From positions 401,844 to 465,843 of the forward strand of contig NW_006921532.1 of NCBI RefSeq assembly GCF_000340215.1: a DNA stretch of 64,000 bases, in the 5' to 3' direction. The translations under genes were made by a program, and so were the position numbers. Source of the stretch: Pseudocercospora fijiensis CIRAD86 (lineage: Eukaryota; Ascomycota; Dothideomycetes; Mycosphaerellales; Mycosphaerellaceae). Under the pieces are notes generated by a model. The model saw only the letters and a program-made list of their open reading frames with translations, searched no databases and was not told the DNA's origin. Positions 12,679-24,949 of this stretch are shown piece after piece (position 1 is the first letter of the stretch; each line of letters opens with the position of its first letter).

Positions 12679-14718
12679 TTAACCTAACTTCGCTAACAAT
12701 AACGCCTTCAGCTTATTAATACTACTCTTTGTCTCTATCGCCGTCGCTCTAACACCTTCTACCGACCTTTGTAAGTTAGACACTGTCAATTTAAGACTAT
12801 CTACCGTTACCTGTACGCTATCAAACCTCGTCGCCGTCGCCTCACGATCAGCATTAAGCGCCGCTACTAGATCCTCCACCCTCGCATTCGATCTCGCTTA
12901 TGCCTCTAACAACTCGATCTTCCGCTTCTTAAAGGAGTTGGCCTCTCGCTCTAGGTCTAGTATGCTGTCAAACTAGCGCTTAGATTGCTTTATATCCTTC
13001 TCGGCAAGATTAGCAAGATTATTGGAGGCTATAGTATGCTCGCCGATCAGATTCTTCTTAGCAATACTAGCCTGTCGAAGCGACTTGCTACTCGTACGAT
13101 TAAGCAAGAGGCCTTCGCTTACAACTCGAGCCTATGCCTTCCGATTACGACTATTGTTGTCCTTAGCGGCGGCTTCTAGATCATCTTCTATCTCCGCCTG
13201 TTCTTCAGCATTAAACTCGCTCTAAGGGCGACTCGTTGTTAAAGGACTAGTACTCGTTGAGCGACCTATTGCTATATCGAATAAGGCCTCCTTCTCTTTG
13301 TCTATCCATTCTTCTTCGGCTGCAGTCTGCTTACTAGCTTCCTTGTCCTTCTTCTTGGCTTCCATTATAGCTATTAACTTATCTAACTCAATGTCTATAG
13401 TACTCGGATTCTTGTCCTTAGATGTAGTCCTCAATAGGTTATCTAACCTCTTACTAATCCAACCCTTTACCTTGCCTTTACTAAAGACAACACGCTTTAG
13501 GTTCTTCGGACACTTTAGTGCTAACGACAACTCTCGCTTAGCGGTCTGTTCTATCTCCGTCTTACACTTATTAACGAAACCACTAAGCGGCTCGTAATAG
13601 AAGCTATAAGAGTGCTAGACAAGGACTCGAAGGACGAGGAGTTTAATGTCTGCTGTCCACTTCACTACCTTGCCTTTAACTAGACCTTTGCCTTTGCCTT
13701 TGCCTCGAGGCGTTAGTTTATCGGGCACCTCTTCTACTAGGTTGTCCTTATTAACCTTACCTTCTTCTTCTACTTCCGCTCCTTCTACACTATCTTCTTT
13801 ACTATCTTCTATAGCCGCTTACTTAGCCGACTAAGCACCTAAGCGCTTATTGTCCGCTTCTATAGTAGAAGCCATTATACTAGTTTCCTTACTAATCGCC
13901 TCTTGTTCGGATGCCGCTGCTAGAGCTGCACCTTCGCCCCGTCGAGGGCTAGGTTTCTTACTAGTTTCCGGTCTTGCTACGGGAGTAGAGTGCGTTAGGT
14001 CGAGCTTAGAAGGAACGGACGAGGCTAAATTGAACTACGACTATAAACTTTGCTGAGATTGAGTGCTTTCTAACGCTAATTGAGAAGCAGTTTAAGAGCC
14101 CTGTAACCGTTACGCCGTCGCCTCTAGTTACTAAGGGCTATAGTTAATAAACTGACTAAACTGTGAAGACTGCTAAGTAAGACTAGCCGCCGGTTGCGAC
14201 TGTTGCGACTGCTACTAAGCCGATTGTGAGTAAACAGAAGCGGTCGTTGGTCTATAAGCTAAATGCGTATATAGGTCGATAAAGCGTAGATTCTCGAGCG
14301 GACTAGACAGCGGAAATAGACTGGATCGCGGCGGCTACAATAGCGACGACTGCGGTAGCATAAACGGCGGCGTATTCGGATAATAATACTGCTGTATTGG
14401 CACTAGAGTCTCTAGATATGGCATGTGAATACTAGGCGACGAATACGGTTGTTGTAACTGTTATTACGATTGCTATTGAGATAGCTATAAAGCCGGAGGT
14501 TGACTGCTTCGTACTATACTTCCGTACGTACTATAGAGTGGATCTGGTAAGCTCTGCAACCCTTCATTTAGATTAAAGAAGGCGTGTAAGTGCGCTGGCA
14601 TATAATTGCGGTCTATTGCTAATAGTTGTTGTCGTTGCAGGTGGTCTAGTAATCGACACGCGACTAGAAGACGCGTAGCAGTCGACTCTACAGTGCGATT
14701 AGCCTTATAAGCTTCCAA
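12679..14718 (-). pseudogene. Second ORF of the Harbinger-like element, inactivated
   Basis: Three open pieces (14718-14485, 13530-13222, 12879-12679) lie in exactly the same minus-strand frame, so they look like one ORF of about 680 codons broken by nonsense changes without net indels. The N-terminal third is rich in Gln, Ser, Pro and Tyr. The middle (about 13.67-13.42 kb) reads KWTADIKLLVLRVL, then KGWISKRLDNLLRTT, reminiscent of a Myb/SANT-type helix bundle. The C-terminus, starting at MEDLVAALNADREATATRFD, looks like a coiled coil. Arranged tail-to-tail with the transposase. PIF/Harbinger elements usually carry a transposase plus a Myb-like protein, which fits; function not proven. Confidence 0.6.
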
Positions 14719-15746
14719 CCGTATTCACTTCTAGTTAGTCTACTGCCTATTCTATCGATGCGGACCTGCACCTACCCTTCCTCACGGCGTGGGTACGATG
14801 GGGCCACCAAACCACAGAGGTTGGCTCGAAGTGGTTAGGTGTAGCAAGGGGCTGGAAGCCAGTTGTTTACTCACTAACCCAATCTATCGATGCGGTCCAT
14901 TAGAGTTCAGTTGCTAAAACGCTGGAATAGTGGGAGTTGGGGAGCTGTGGTTGCGGCTTACTTGGGGTTTGAGTAAGGTCGTGGTTGAGGTATGACATGC
15001 TATAGACTTGCTGCCGACGTGCAGAATTGGAAGCAATATTGCCTGCCTGACCCGAGAACGATGCGGCTGCTTCATAGCAACTTTGTTTTCACGTGAGACT
15101 GCGTCCGATATCTTCCGACTACAAGGTCGAAGATGTAGAGTCCGCGCTAATCATGTCCTCCATACTCCACGGGGAAGTACAGAGGTACGAACTACGAGGT
15201 GTGGGTGCGGTCACTATTCTACAGTACTGACCAGCGTGAAGAACTCGGAGAAGAATGATGACAGGAAGCACGACGTCGGGGCTGCTATTCTGAAGCGCAG
15301 AAGCTCGGTCTCGTTTCCATCTCCTTCTGCTGAACTGCTGAATGTGGTGCAGATCAGTCATTCGTGTTTGCTGGTTTATTAATATATCTGGGGTCCGTTG
15401 GTCTTCTCGACAGCATGGCTTGCATCGGGAGGAGTGCCAATGCAAGCGGTTAAGTTATTGATGGGGGGTCAGGTCTGTGGTACTTGTTGCATTTCTCCTA
15501 GGCACCGAGGCCTGGGATCGATCACGAGCATTGTGGTTTGGAGAGCAGGTAGAGGTACTTCCGCTGCCATCGGGAGTTCTCGCGTGCAGATGACGGAGGT
15601 GTTTTTGTCCTGCAGTGAGCTCTCCCAGTGGCTTCTTCCTCAACAGCCGTATCCGGATCATTCCGAGGAATGCATCTTGTGGGACGAAAGCAGACCAGGA
15701 TCGCCACATCCAGCAGGCCAGAGAAAGGCAGCTGCACAGCTCCCAG
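14719..15746. other. Unique-looking flank between two transposons; no gene supported
   Basis: Base composition becomes normal from about 14.76 kb. Open frames occur on both strands (for example plus 15008-15382 and 15398-15757) but overlap antisense frames of similar length and show no recognisable domain or convincing splice pattern. A 13-bp word TCTATCGATGCGG occurs at 14751-14763 and 14883-14895. Removing the 15750-26382 element would make this region contiguous with the upstream region of the gene at 27053. Confidence 0.5.
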
Positions 15747-15749
15747 TTA
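15747..15749. repeat. Target-site duplication TTA (left)
   Basis: TTA directly precedes the left inverted repeat and is matched by TTA at 26383-26385. A 3-bp TTA/TAA duplication is characteristic of PIF/Harbinger insertion. Confidence 0.8.
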
Positions 15750-15795
15750 GGCCCTAACCGGTTGCTAGCGATTATAGCATAATCTTATGGATTAT
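15750..15795 (+). repeat. Left terminal inverted repeat of the Harbinger-like element
   Basis: It matches the reverse complement of 26337-26382 at 44 of 46 positions. Both mismatches are T here against C in the other arm, each followed by A (CA to TA), the RIP signature. Just inside (to about 15840) the words GATTATA/TATAATC recur several times, possible subterminal transposase binding sites. Confidence 0.92.
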
Positions 15796-16089
15796 TGAAG
15801 TCTTATAATCTCCTCGGATTATAGACCGCTATAATCGCTTACAAGCGGTTAGAAACAGATATCTAGTATCTACTTTATTAACCTCCGCTTCCTTCTATCT
15901 CTTAGCTTAGTTAATAATAGCCGCTACGGCTCTTATAACTATAGGCGCCTTATAGTAGTAGGTAGGTAGAAGGCGGTATATAATAAGGTAGAGGCGGTAT
16001 ATAAGATCGTCGTATAAGGTCGAAGAGAGGATATATACTTAAAAGTAGACAGTTTTACTATAGTTTAGCTATAGAAGTTAGTAGCTAAT

Positions 16090-17355
16090 CTCTCTTAAAC
16101 TACGTTAATCGAACTATAGTGTCTCAACTACCTAATAATAATAAACTACGTACTCTAGCGGCTAGTCGTCGGAAGCGTACTACGATAGCGACTCTAATAG
16201 CCTCTTAATCGGCTAATAAGCAGTCTCGGACTACGCTAGTTTACTAGATATAGGCATAGACCGAATACTTCCTCGAGCAATTGATTGAATTAAAGAAGGT
16301 TAGTAAAGGCACCGATACTAATAACTTCCGCATTCTAGACCTACGTAACCTAGTAATATTAATAAATAAAAGGTTTAATATTAATCGTAACGACCTAGCT
16401 TTAAAGAACCGCTAGGCCTCGATTAAGAAGGACTAGAGCTATTAGGTATGCTATTTAAAGCACGTTAGCGGTTAGAATAGTATGCTACTAACCGCTAAGA
16501 GTAATATAGAAGACGCTTACTTTAAAGCTAATCTACGGTATACTCCGTTCTACGACGAATTGCCGGAATACTACGAGCTTATAGACGAGTTAGTCGGTTA
16601 GGATATAGCTATAGGCGATTATATTGCTTCGTACGATAAATTAGCGGACGACGAGGTAGATAGTAGCTCGAACGAGGAAGAAAACGAGGTTAAGGTAATA
16701 GGCGAGGCGGTTAATAGCGAGCAGCTAATAGCGGAATAGCTAATAGTTATAAACGCGGCGAAAACGTAGGAGTAGCACTAAAAGAAGATACAGAAGGAGG
16801 CCGATCGTATTTGTAAGAAGTAGGCAGATATAGCAATATAGAATACCGGTATTACTAAGGCTCTAGGGAAGGCATTCGAGCCGTTATTATTAATAGCGGC
16901 GGAGGTTGTTAAGGATAGCAAAGAAGAACGTACTACTACGAGGAAGTTAGCTAAATAGTAACGTACTAACGAGAAGGCTACTACTAGTATTAGCTCCGCT
17001 ATCGCTATAGTAACTAAGCGCCTTCTCGATAAGAATACTTAGAAGGATTAGGAGATAACGAGCGGCAGCCGTATATTGCTAGTACGCGAGGTTGCGAAGA
17101 AGAATAGTAAATACGACTACGCTAAGGTAGCTTTATCTATAAACTAGTAGCAATTTAAGGAGTACTTCCTATCTGTATTAGTAGATTTAAGAAAGGCGAA
17201 CGATCCGTATAATAGCTACCTATAGTAGATATAGCTAGACGGTAGATACGTGCTATTAGGTTATCGGCGATAGGTTATTATAAAGAAGAATAGTTTAAAG
17301 TAGTAGAAGAAGTTTATATTTACGCTTAAATTATATACTTTAATAGGAAGATTCG
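16090..17355 (+). pseudogene. Myb/SANT-like accessory ORF of the Harbinger-like element, inactivated
   Basis: The plus-strand frame from about 16.24 kb reads TEYFLEQLIELKKVSKGTD, then NFRILDLRNLVILINKRFN and NDLALKNR followed by ASIKKD: a Myb/SANT-like DNA-binding domain of the kind found beside Harbinger transposases. Positions expected to be Trp are often TAG. An acidic stretch (DEVDSSSNEEENEVK) and a long charged, coiled-coil-like region follow. The Gypsy element is inserted at or close to its 3' end, with TATAC duplicated at 17356-17360. Confidence 0.7.
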
Positions 17356-17360
17356 TATAC

Positions 17361-17557
17361 TGTAAGAAGGGTTATGTTAGCAGGTAGATAGGGTGGTGGT
17401 AAATTAGTATAGTATTCGATAAGGATCTAGGAGGAGAGGGAGGAAGGTAGGAGAGTTAGCTTAACGCCAAGCGCCAAGCCCTGCCTAAGGCACTAAGACC
17501 CTAGCTTTACTTGGCCTAGTTATATGCTAATTACGTGTAGCCTCTTTGGCCCTGATA
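17361..17557 (-). repeat. Left-hand LTR of the nested Gypsy element (3' LTR in element orientation)
   Basis: 197 bp, beginning TGTAAGAAGGGTTATG and ending CCTGATA. Aligned by eye with 24255-24451 it shows no indels and about 16 differences, all transitions and all but one in CpA/TpG context. Confidence 0.92.
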
Positions 17558-18839
17558 TACGCTTCCCTTCTAAAGGCCGCGCCCTCGTAGCCTGCCTATA
17601 TTTCGCGACCTCTATTGCCGCTAACTTAGCGAGTCTAATAAGCTACTTAGCCCGCGCTGAATTGAACACTCAACTACCTAATTATATAACTATATTAAAC
17701 CTTACCTCCAAACAATACAATATACAACTCTAACTACGCTATCTCTATATATAATGAACTATAAAGTGATATATATATACAAGAATTGAAGGCCTTCGAC
17801 TAATTACAATACGAGCGCGTCTTCCCTACTATAATAGGTAGACGTACGAGGTATTGTAGTACTGCCTCCGTTCTAAGTAATGTCGTATCGAGTTCTTTAC
17901 GTCTACTCTTAAAAGACCTAGCAATGTCCGCTTCCGAGGGTTGTTCTTATTGTTACGAGGGCTATTATTGTTCGTAGTTTCGCTAGCCTTAATTGGTTAG
18001 GTTTAGCAGCCTTTAATTGTCAATCTTATCTTATCTTTTAAAAAACATAGCTCGTCTGGTTTCTATAGGTGAAGGCTATTATAAGTGCAGTAGTAGAGGT
18101 TCGCCTCGCTTAAAGAGTTAGATAGATCGAGGAGTAACCTATTATCCGCAAGATCGACCCCGGCTAGCTTAGCTCTATAGTTTTTGCCCTTAGTTAGTTA
18201 GTCTATTAGTCTACTTAATCTTTTAAGCGGCTTAAAGCTTTAACTTAGCCTTAAAGTTTTAATTAAAGTTTTGATTAAGGTGCCTTAGGCTCGTAGTATA
18301 GGTAAGGTTGTGTCTATAGGCGTAGTAATAATAGCAAGTAATGTTAACAATAGTAGCGCTAGTCGTCTTAGCGCCAACTTCACCTTCTTCTAATTTCCTT
18401 CTTTAACTAATAACAACTCGGCAATACCGTTACTAATATAGTCGCGTTGGCCGCCGGCGTACTGCTAGCTCGTAGCGCGATACTATTACCTTCATTACCG
18501 TCATTCGCACGCGCGCGTATATCGCCCTTATCGAACGCTTAGGTCTCGAGGCCTCGATAGAATAAAGAATAAGAGGGGGGACCTATAGGGCGCGTTAGTA
18601 AAGAGGTGGAGTCCTTAAAAGAGCAGGCAATTAGTTTACGCGTCGTAGCGCGCCTAGTGTAGTCTTATTGTCCTCTATTGTTGACAACTGCTTGCCTCTA
18701 ATTGGTTAGCTAATAGCACCCCGGGGGTAGCATTGTTCCTAGGTCCTAATAGTAATATTATAGCCTCTTAGCCTTCTTCTTGTCCTTTATACTAGTCTAA
18801 TACTCATCTAACAACTTAGTTATATCTTCAAAAGAGTCT

Positions 18840-21800
18840 TTAGCTTCCTACGAGTCCTATTTAGGGGAATAGCCTTGCTATCTTAGTAGGTACTCCTTCT
18901 TGCCTTGCCTAGTGCGATGCTATAGGATACGTTCTATAGACTATAGCTCCTTACTATCCGCTAGTATGTCTTCGTGTTCTGTAGGGGCTTCATCCCCTTC
19001 GCGTAGGTAGTACGGCTTAAGGAGTAATATATAGAAGGTATTATAGATAGTGTAATAAGGTAGGAGCTATAACTGATAGGCCTATATGCCCTTAGCCTCT
19101 CGAATGCGGAATAGGCTAATGTATCTTAGTGCGAGCTTAGGCCTTATGTTGCTATTAGGTAATAGGTGTTTACGGATACGGAGGTTCTTCGTACTGAGCA
19201 TAACTATATCGCCTTGTTTGAAGGTTATCGGTGTATGGCGCTTATTATAGTAGGCCTTTTGATACTCTTAAGCCTTTGTTAGCTTCTTAGCCATCTTAGC
19301 ATAGATTTCTCGCATCTTCTAGATACGTTCTATCGCCGCTAGTGTCTCTAGTACTTAACGCGCTTCCCTTTCCTTACGCTCGGCCTCGAGCGAGGTGAAT
19401 AGATCTTGTAGCAACGCGGCGTTTTGACCCATTATAGCCATATATAGTAAAACCTTAGTTAATGAGTGTACGCTATTGTTATATACGAATTCTATAGGCT
19501 ATAGGAGATTGACCCAATCCTTAGGATTCTTGTTAATATAACTACGTAGGTACTACTACAGGGTAGCATTCTGCCTCTCTATTTGACCGTTAGTCTATAG
19601 ATAGAAGGCTATTAATAGCCGATGCTTTAGTCTTAGCTATAGGCATATTTCGCTCTAATAGTGCGATATGAATATCGTACCCCTATCGGAGACTATCCCC
19701 TTAGGGGTTCCCTAATAGGTATAGAAGATATTAGTCTATAGCGCCTCTACTATATTAATAGCAGTCTAATCCTTGCGCGCCGGGATGTATCGAGCGCCTT
19801 TAGTAAATCGATCTACTATAATAAGGATGGCATTATATACGTCCTTGCTGCCCCTACGTTTAGTAGGCGGAAGGCCTGTAATAAAGTCCATTGTAAGCTC
19901 TACAAATGGCTTATAAGGGATTGGTAAGGAGGACAACTCGCTAAAAGGCTAATGCTTTAGTGCCTTGACACGTTAGTATACGGCATACGTGTTAACGTAT
20001 TCCTTTATGTCCCGCTTACTATTTGGCTAGTAGTATATGCGCGATAGTAGCTCGTACGACCTCTCTATGCTATAGTAACCGGCAAGCTCACTATTATAGT
20101 GTCGCTTAAGAAGTTCTTATCGGATCGAATGTTCAGCGGGGATATAGTATCTACCCTTGAACTTTAAATAACCTTTGTTATCGATCGACTAGTTACTCTT
20201 ACTAGATCGAGTCGTTCGCCTACTTATAAGCTTGTCGATACGTTTAGTAGTAAAGGCGTCCCTCTGCTAAGCCTATAACAGCTTATCTATAAACGATTAA
20301 CTATCCCTATTTGTAAGGTTATTTAATAGCACCTTCGCTATTAAACGAGGTACGCATTATATACATCTAATAGTACTAGCAGCCGGATCAACTGCATTAG
20401 TACTTTAATCGCTGTTACTATATATAGCGATATCGACTAGGGAGTTATTATAACTTCTCCTGTCTGTGTCCTTAGCTCTTGCCTTAATACGCACTGTTAA
20501 TATAGTAAGAGCATTAATATGCTTTAAGCCGTCGCGGAGTCCGGTAAGCCGCTTATCCTACGCGTGCTTATTAATAACACGGGCTATAGCAATCTTATAC
20601 TACAGGGTTAGAAACAAAGAATTGATGTGTTAGGTTTCGCTGTCGTAATTAGGTCGCCTCGATAGGCTATTAGTAGGGTTACTTACACCTAGCCGATATA
20701 ATATATCAAAATCAAACCCGGCGAGGTAGACGGCCTATCTAGCCTGTCGACCTATAACCCTAGTAACCTTCGTAATTCCACGGAGGTTGTTATAGTCCGT
20801 ATAGACCTAAATAGTATGCTAGGCACTATCGAGATAGTAGCGCTAGTGCTTAAAGGCTTTAATAATGGCTAAGAGCTCTTGCTCGTAGGTCTCGTAGCGA
20901 CGCTTAGCATTAATTATCTTCCTCGAGAAGAAGGTAATCGGGTGCTAGTAACTATTATTAGCCTGCTGTAATATAATGGCTAATATAGCAAACTGTAAAG
21001 CGTTAGTCTTAATGCGGATCTGTTTACTTAGTACGAAATAGTACAGCAAGGGGACTTTAGTAAAGCGCTGCTTTAAACCGTTAAAAGCGGCTCGCGCTTT
21101 GTTAGTCTATTTAAACTCTCTAGTCGGGTTGGCCTTAGTTTTAGTGAGTTCAGTTAGGGGCATTACATGCCGTAAATAGCCCTTAATGAATCGGCGATAG
21201 AAGTTAGCAAAACCGAGGAACGACTACAGCTCCTTAATTAACGTAGGAACAGGCTATTTAGTAATAGTTTTAATCCGGTTAGGATTAGCCTTAACACCCT
21301 TAGTTAACACGAGGAAGCCGAGGAATAATACCTCTTTAGCAGTAAAGGTGCATTTAGAAGGCTTGCAATACAAGCTATAGGCCCTTAGGCGATCGAGTAC
21401 CTTACGGACTATAGCCTAGTGTTCCGCAATGTTAGGAGAGTGTATGTAAACTAGGATGTTATCTAGGTAAACTATATAGAGGTGATCTAATAGGCCTAAC
21501 AGGGCCCGATTAATATAGGACTAGAATGTAGCAAGGGCATTAGCTAGCCTAAATAGCATAACTAAGTACTTAAAATAGCTATAGCGAGTACGAAAGGCTG
21601 TCTTCTATTTATCGCCCTTACGAATACGAATGCGATAGTATGCATCCTTAATGTCTAGTATAGTGTAATAGTAGGCACTAGAAAGGCGGTCGAGGGTCTT
21701 ATTAATAAGCGGAAGTAGACAGCGGTCTTTAATAGTGACAGCATTAAGTCTACGGTAATCAACACATAACCGTAGGCCGCTATCCTTCTTTAGCACGAAC

Positions 21801-24000
21801 AGGATAGGTACACTAGCAGGGCTGTTACTATATCGAATTCGACTATTAGCTAGGTTTTCCTCTAGGTACTTACGTAGTATAGCAAGCTCTCGTTTACTAA
21901 GGTTATAGAGGGGGCTAAAAGGAACCTCCTTGCCCTCTATAATATCAATCTTATAATCCGTCTCTTTAAATATAGGCAATGTCGATGCTAGGTAGTGTTT
22001 GAACACATTAATATAGGTCTCTCGAATAGGTTCTAGTATACGCTTAAGTTGCTTAGGATCTATGCTATTAGGGGGCACTAGTTTATCGTTATTACTACCG
22101 AGTAGGTCGGCGGTCGGATTAGCTAGGGTTAGGTTGCTAATGAATAGGACCCTAATATTATTAGGGCACTCGCTAATATTAATGTGTTTAATGTCCTCTT
22201 TCCTAGCGATTCTAAATCGCCACTTCTAAACGCCTAAGTCTATAGCTACAGCATAGTGCTTAAGAACAGGGTTGCTAATAATAATAGTAGCTCCCCTATA
22301 TAGGTTGTCTATATCTACTGCGTAGGTAGTAAAGTCTAGTAGGCGTTTATTTCCGAGGTCGTCCTTTAGAGCTATAGGAACATAGTAGGCCCTATAGGTT
22401 AAGTGCCGAGCGTTATTAAACTAAGCAAGGGTTAGTAGGTTAGTCTTCGGTAGTTGTCGAAGGTCTAATTGCTTAGCTAGGCGATAGCTGATAAGGGCAC
22501 TAACTGAATTTCCTAGATCTAGCATAACCTTAGTTTAATAGGTAGTGCCCTTCGTATCCTATACAAGGCAGGAGCGTATTATAGCTAGCACAATGTCGAT
22601 GGTCTTACGCCGTACGAGGCTAATAGTTAGTGCGGCGCTTATTCTTTTTTCGACTAATAAGAAGGTTGGCCTATAGGGGTAGCATTAGCTGCTAAAAGGT
22701 GCTTTCGGTGCTTAGCGGTAGTACGGTCGATCCGGGCCTAGTCCTTAGGTTTGTCGCATTAGCCTAGTAGATAGCTAGTACTGTCACAGTTAAAGCACTT
22801 TAGTCCGGTTAGAGGATTGCTATAGCTATTGCCGCTGTTATTAGCCGAGCGATTAGTACTATAGGGATACGAGCCCCTTCTACGGTCCCTATTACGGCCT
22901 CCTCTATATAGCCGTCGGCTACGGCTTCTCCTACGGTCGTTGTTGTTGCTACCTCTATTGTTAGCACTAGTGTTGTTCTAATACGAACCTTGATTTCCTC
23001 CGCGGCTACGATAGGTAGCTAGGCGTATCTTAGATTCCAACCGTTGTTAGAGCTATACTGTACGCTCTGCAGTCTCGACTTTAACTATAAATTGAATATA
23101 TATAAGATTGGTCTATTCAAATACACGGCGGCGGTCTAATTTAAGGACCAATTCCCATCTCAGTTTTAGGCGTATTTCCGAGATCTATATAGAATTAGTC
23201 TTAGCCGGAAGGTCATCCTCGAGGGTCTTTAAATAGGCCTTAAATAAACGAGCCGACTAGTTAGTCTTTTGTTTGGCTCGAAGGTATTAGTCCTAAGCAT
23301 GCTATTGTCTTAGTATCGGGTTTCTAAGAGTGTCTAGCATAATGGTCTTATAGGTTTTCTACTGAACAGTAGTCTAATTATTAAGGGAATCGAAATGGTC
23401 GTCCTAGGTACGCTTTAGGTTACTATTAATGTACTGTATAGCGTAAACAACTAAGGAATAGTCGTCTAGAAGAGCCCTTAGTGCATTTCGCTAGTTAAGC
23501 TTACAATTACGTATATAATTATTGTATTGCTTGCGACTAGAGCTATCAAACACGGTATAGTCCTTAAGTTTAGCATCCTTCTTCTAGACTAGGACTGATA
23601 GTAAGGAAGGCCCTACTATCGGCTCAGTGTTAGTTGTTAGGGCCTCCTAAAGGCGGCGAATTTCGAGGAGGTTATCCTTTAGCTGTTATTCTTAACGTAG
23701 GGCAGTAAGCCTGTTTTGGGTAGCTTCTTAGAGTCTCCCTACTAGTTGGGGGCCAAAGGCTAGCTAGCTATATCGTCGATTGACAATGTTGTTAAGAATG
23801 TCGTTAATAGGCAATTCCGGATTATTACCTAGAATTACAGGTTCTTCTTTAATAGGCTCTCCGGTAGGCTCTTTAGTAGGAGGCACTTTAGTAGGCACTT
23901 TAGTAGGTGCTATGCTACTAGTGTTGTTATTGCTAGCGCTACTAGCAGCAGTACGGTTGTTGTTTCGTAATAAACCGGCTATTGTAAGGGGCGACACTAA
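18840..24000 (-). pseudogene. gag-pol of the nested Gypsy chromovirus (dead)
   Basis: Blocks seen on the minus strand: a Pro/Thr-rich gag segment (23997-23764); a CCHC zinc knuckle near 22.79 kb spaced C-x2-C-x4-Y-x4-C, where the His position is Tyr; protease DLGNS near 22.52 kb; RT from 22078 with [18 protein letters not shown]; the RT active site near 21.46 kb reading VYLDNILVY, second Asp changed to Asn; integrase core MDFITGLPP (Asp at 19888-19886); and a chromodomain-like SIERIL...GKKEYLLR...QGYSPK at about 18.95-18.84 kb. His-to-Tyr, Asp-to-Asn and the TAG stops are all explained by C-to-T changes on one strand or the other. Confidence 0.88.
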
Positions 24001-24254
24001 TAATGTATTGTTAGCCCCTAAGATGCGGATGTAGCGGGATTAGTAGATATCGGCTTAGTATGCTTAACTCAGTATAATAGGCCGTATAGAAGGCCTTGCT
24101 TAATAATTAGTACGGTTGTTTCGATAGAATGGTACGTATAGGTCCCGTTCTTCGGGCGCAATATAGTTAAATCGATAGTTTTCGTAGCTATACCGCTAAA
24201 AGCTTGAAATAAGGACTATCTAGCTACTGCCCTTAAAGGGTAGATCGAATACTA

Positions 24255-24451
24255 TATAAGAAGGGTTATGTTAGCAGGTAGATAGGGTAGTAGTAAATCA
24301 GTATAGTATTCGATAAGGATCTAGGAGGAGAGGGAGGAAGGCAGGAGAGTTGGCCTAACGCTAAGCGCCAAGCCCTACCTAAGGCACTGAGACCCTAGCT
24401 TCACTTGGCCTAGTCACATGCCAATCACGTGTAGCCTCTTTAGCCCTGATA
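24255..24451 (-). repeat. Right-hand LTR of the nested Gypsy element (5' LTR in element orientation)
   Basis: 197 bp, partner of 17361-17557 and followed by the TATAC duplication at 24452-24456. It begins TATAAGAAGG where the other copy has TGTAAGAAGG, a TpG-to-TpA difference. Confidence 0.92.
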
Positions 24452-24949
24452 TATACTTAGGACGGAATTTTGTTATAAATATACGCTAACGTCTATACTA
24501 TTAACCTATATAGAGGTATTATTAATTTTTGCTAGCAAATCTAGGTTACGTACCGTTGCTTGCATATACAAAAAATCTATATCCTATTAGCTCGAACTCT
24601 AATATTATAAAAGTATGCTAAGACCTGCAATTTTAGGCCTATAAGAATTTCGACTAGAGGACGAGGATAGTATATAAGAAGCGCGAATATAACTATTAAA
24701 ACTTAGAAACAGCTTCCTTACTAAGTTCCTTACTAAAACTAGCCCTCCGCTATTTGCCTCTATATTCGACGACCTTCCTATATCCTTCGCCGTACTCTAT
24801 CTAGTACCTCTCGCTTTTACGCCCTTATATCGAGGCCCTTCTTCGACTAGTACGCGTCGTACTTAGTATATATCTATTTCCCTATTCTATTACGATAATC
24901 CGCGTAACATTTATTGTTAGTCGCTTTAGCGTAGCGCCTATTATCCTTA

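Larger units (their letters stand above)
17361..24451 (-). mobile_element. Ty3/Gypsy chromovirus LTR retrotransposon, RIP-inactivated, nested
   Basis: A complete element of 7091 bp bounded by two 197-bp LTRs (17361-17557 and 24255-24451) and a 5-bp TATAC duplication (17356-17360 and 24452-24456). Coding order on the minus strand is gag with CCHC knuckle, protease, reverse transcriptase, RNase H, integrase and chromodomain, as in chromoviruses. It lies in a Harbinger-like element. LTR ends are TG (TA in the right copy) and TA, the latter readable as RIP-mutated CA. No intact protein remains. Confidence 0.93.

Noticed and set aside
14751..14895. 13-bp direct repeat TCTATCGATGCGG as a possible insertion duplication
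   Set aside because: The 119 bp between the copies shows no transposon feature, and 13 bp does not fit the neighbouring elements.
10946..15000. Terminal inverted repeats for the Harbinger-like element at 11.4-14.7 kb
   Set aside because: Both flanks were compared by eye and no convincing inverted match was found; ends are therefore left open.
15008..15382. Plus-strand open frame of 124 codons
   Set aside because: No domain, no homology recognised, overlapped by an equal antisense frame; likely chance in GC-balanced DNA.
15398..15757. Plus-strand open frame of 119 codons next to the Harbinger element
   Set aside because: It overlaps antisense frames of similar size, has no recognisable domain and runs into the transposon TIR.
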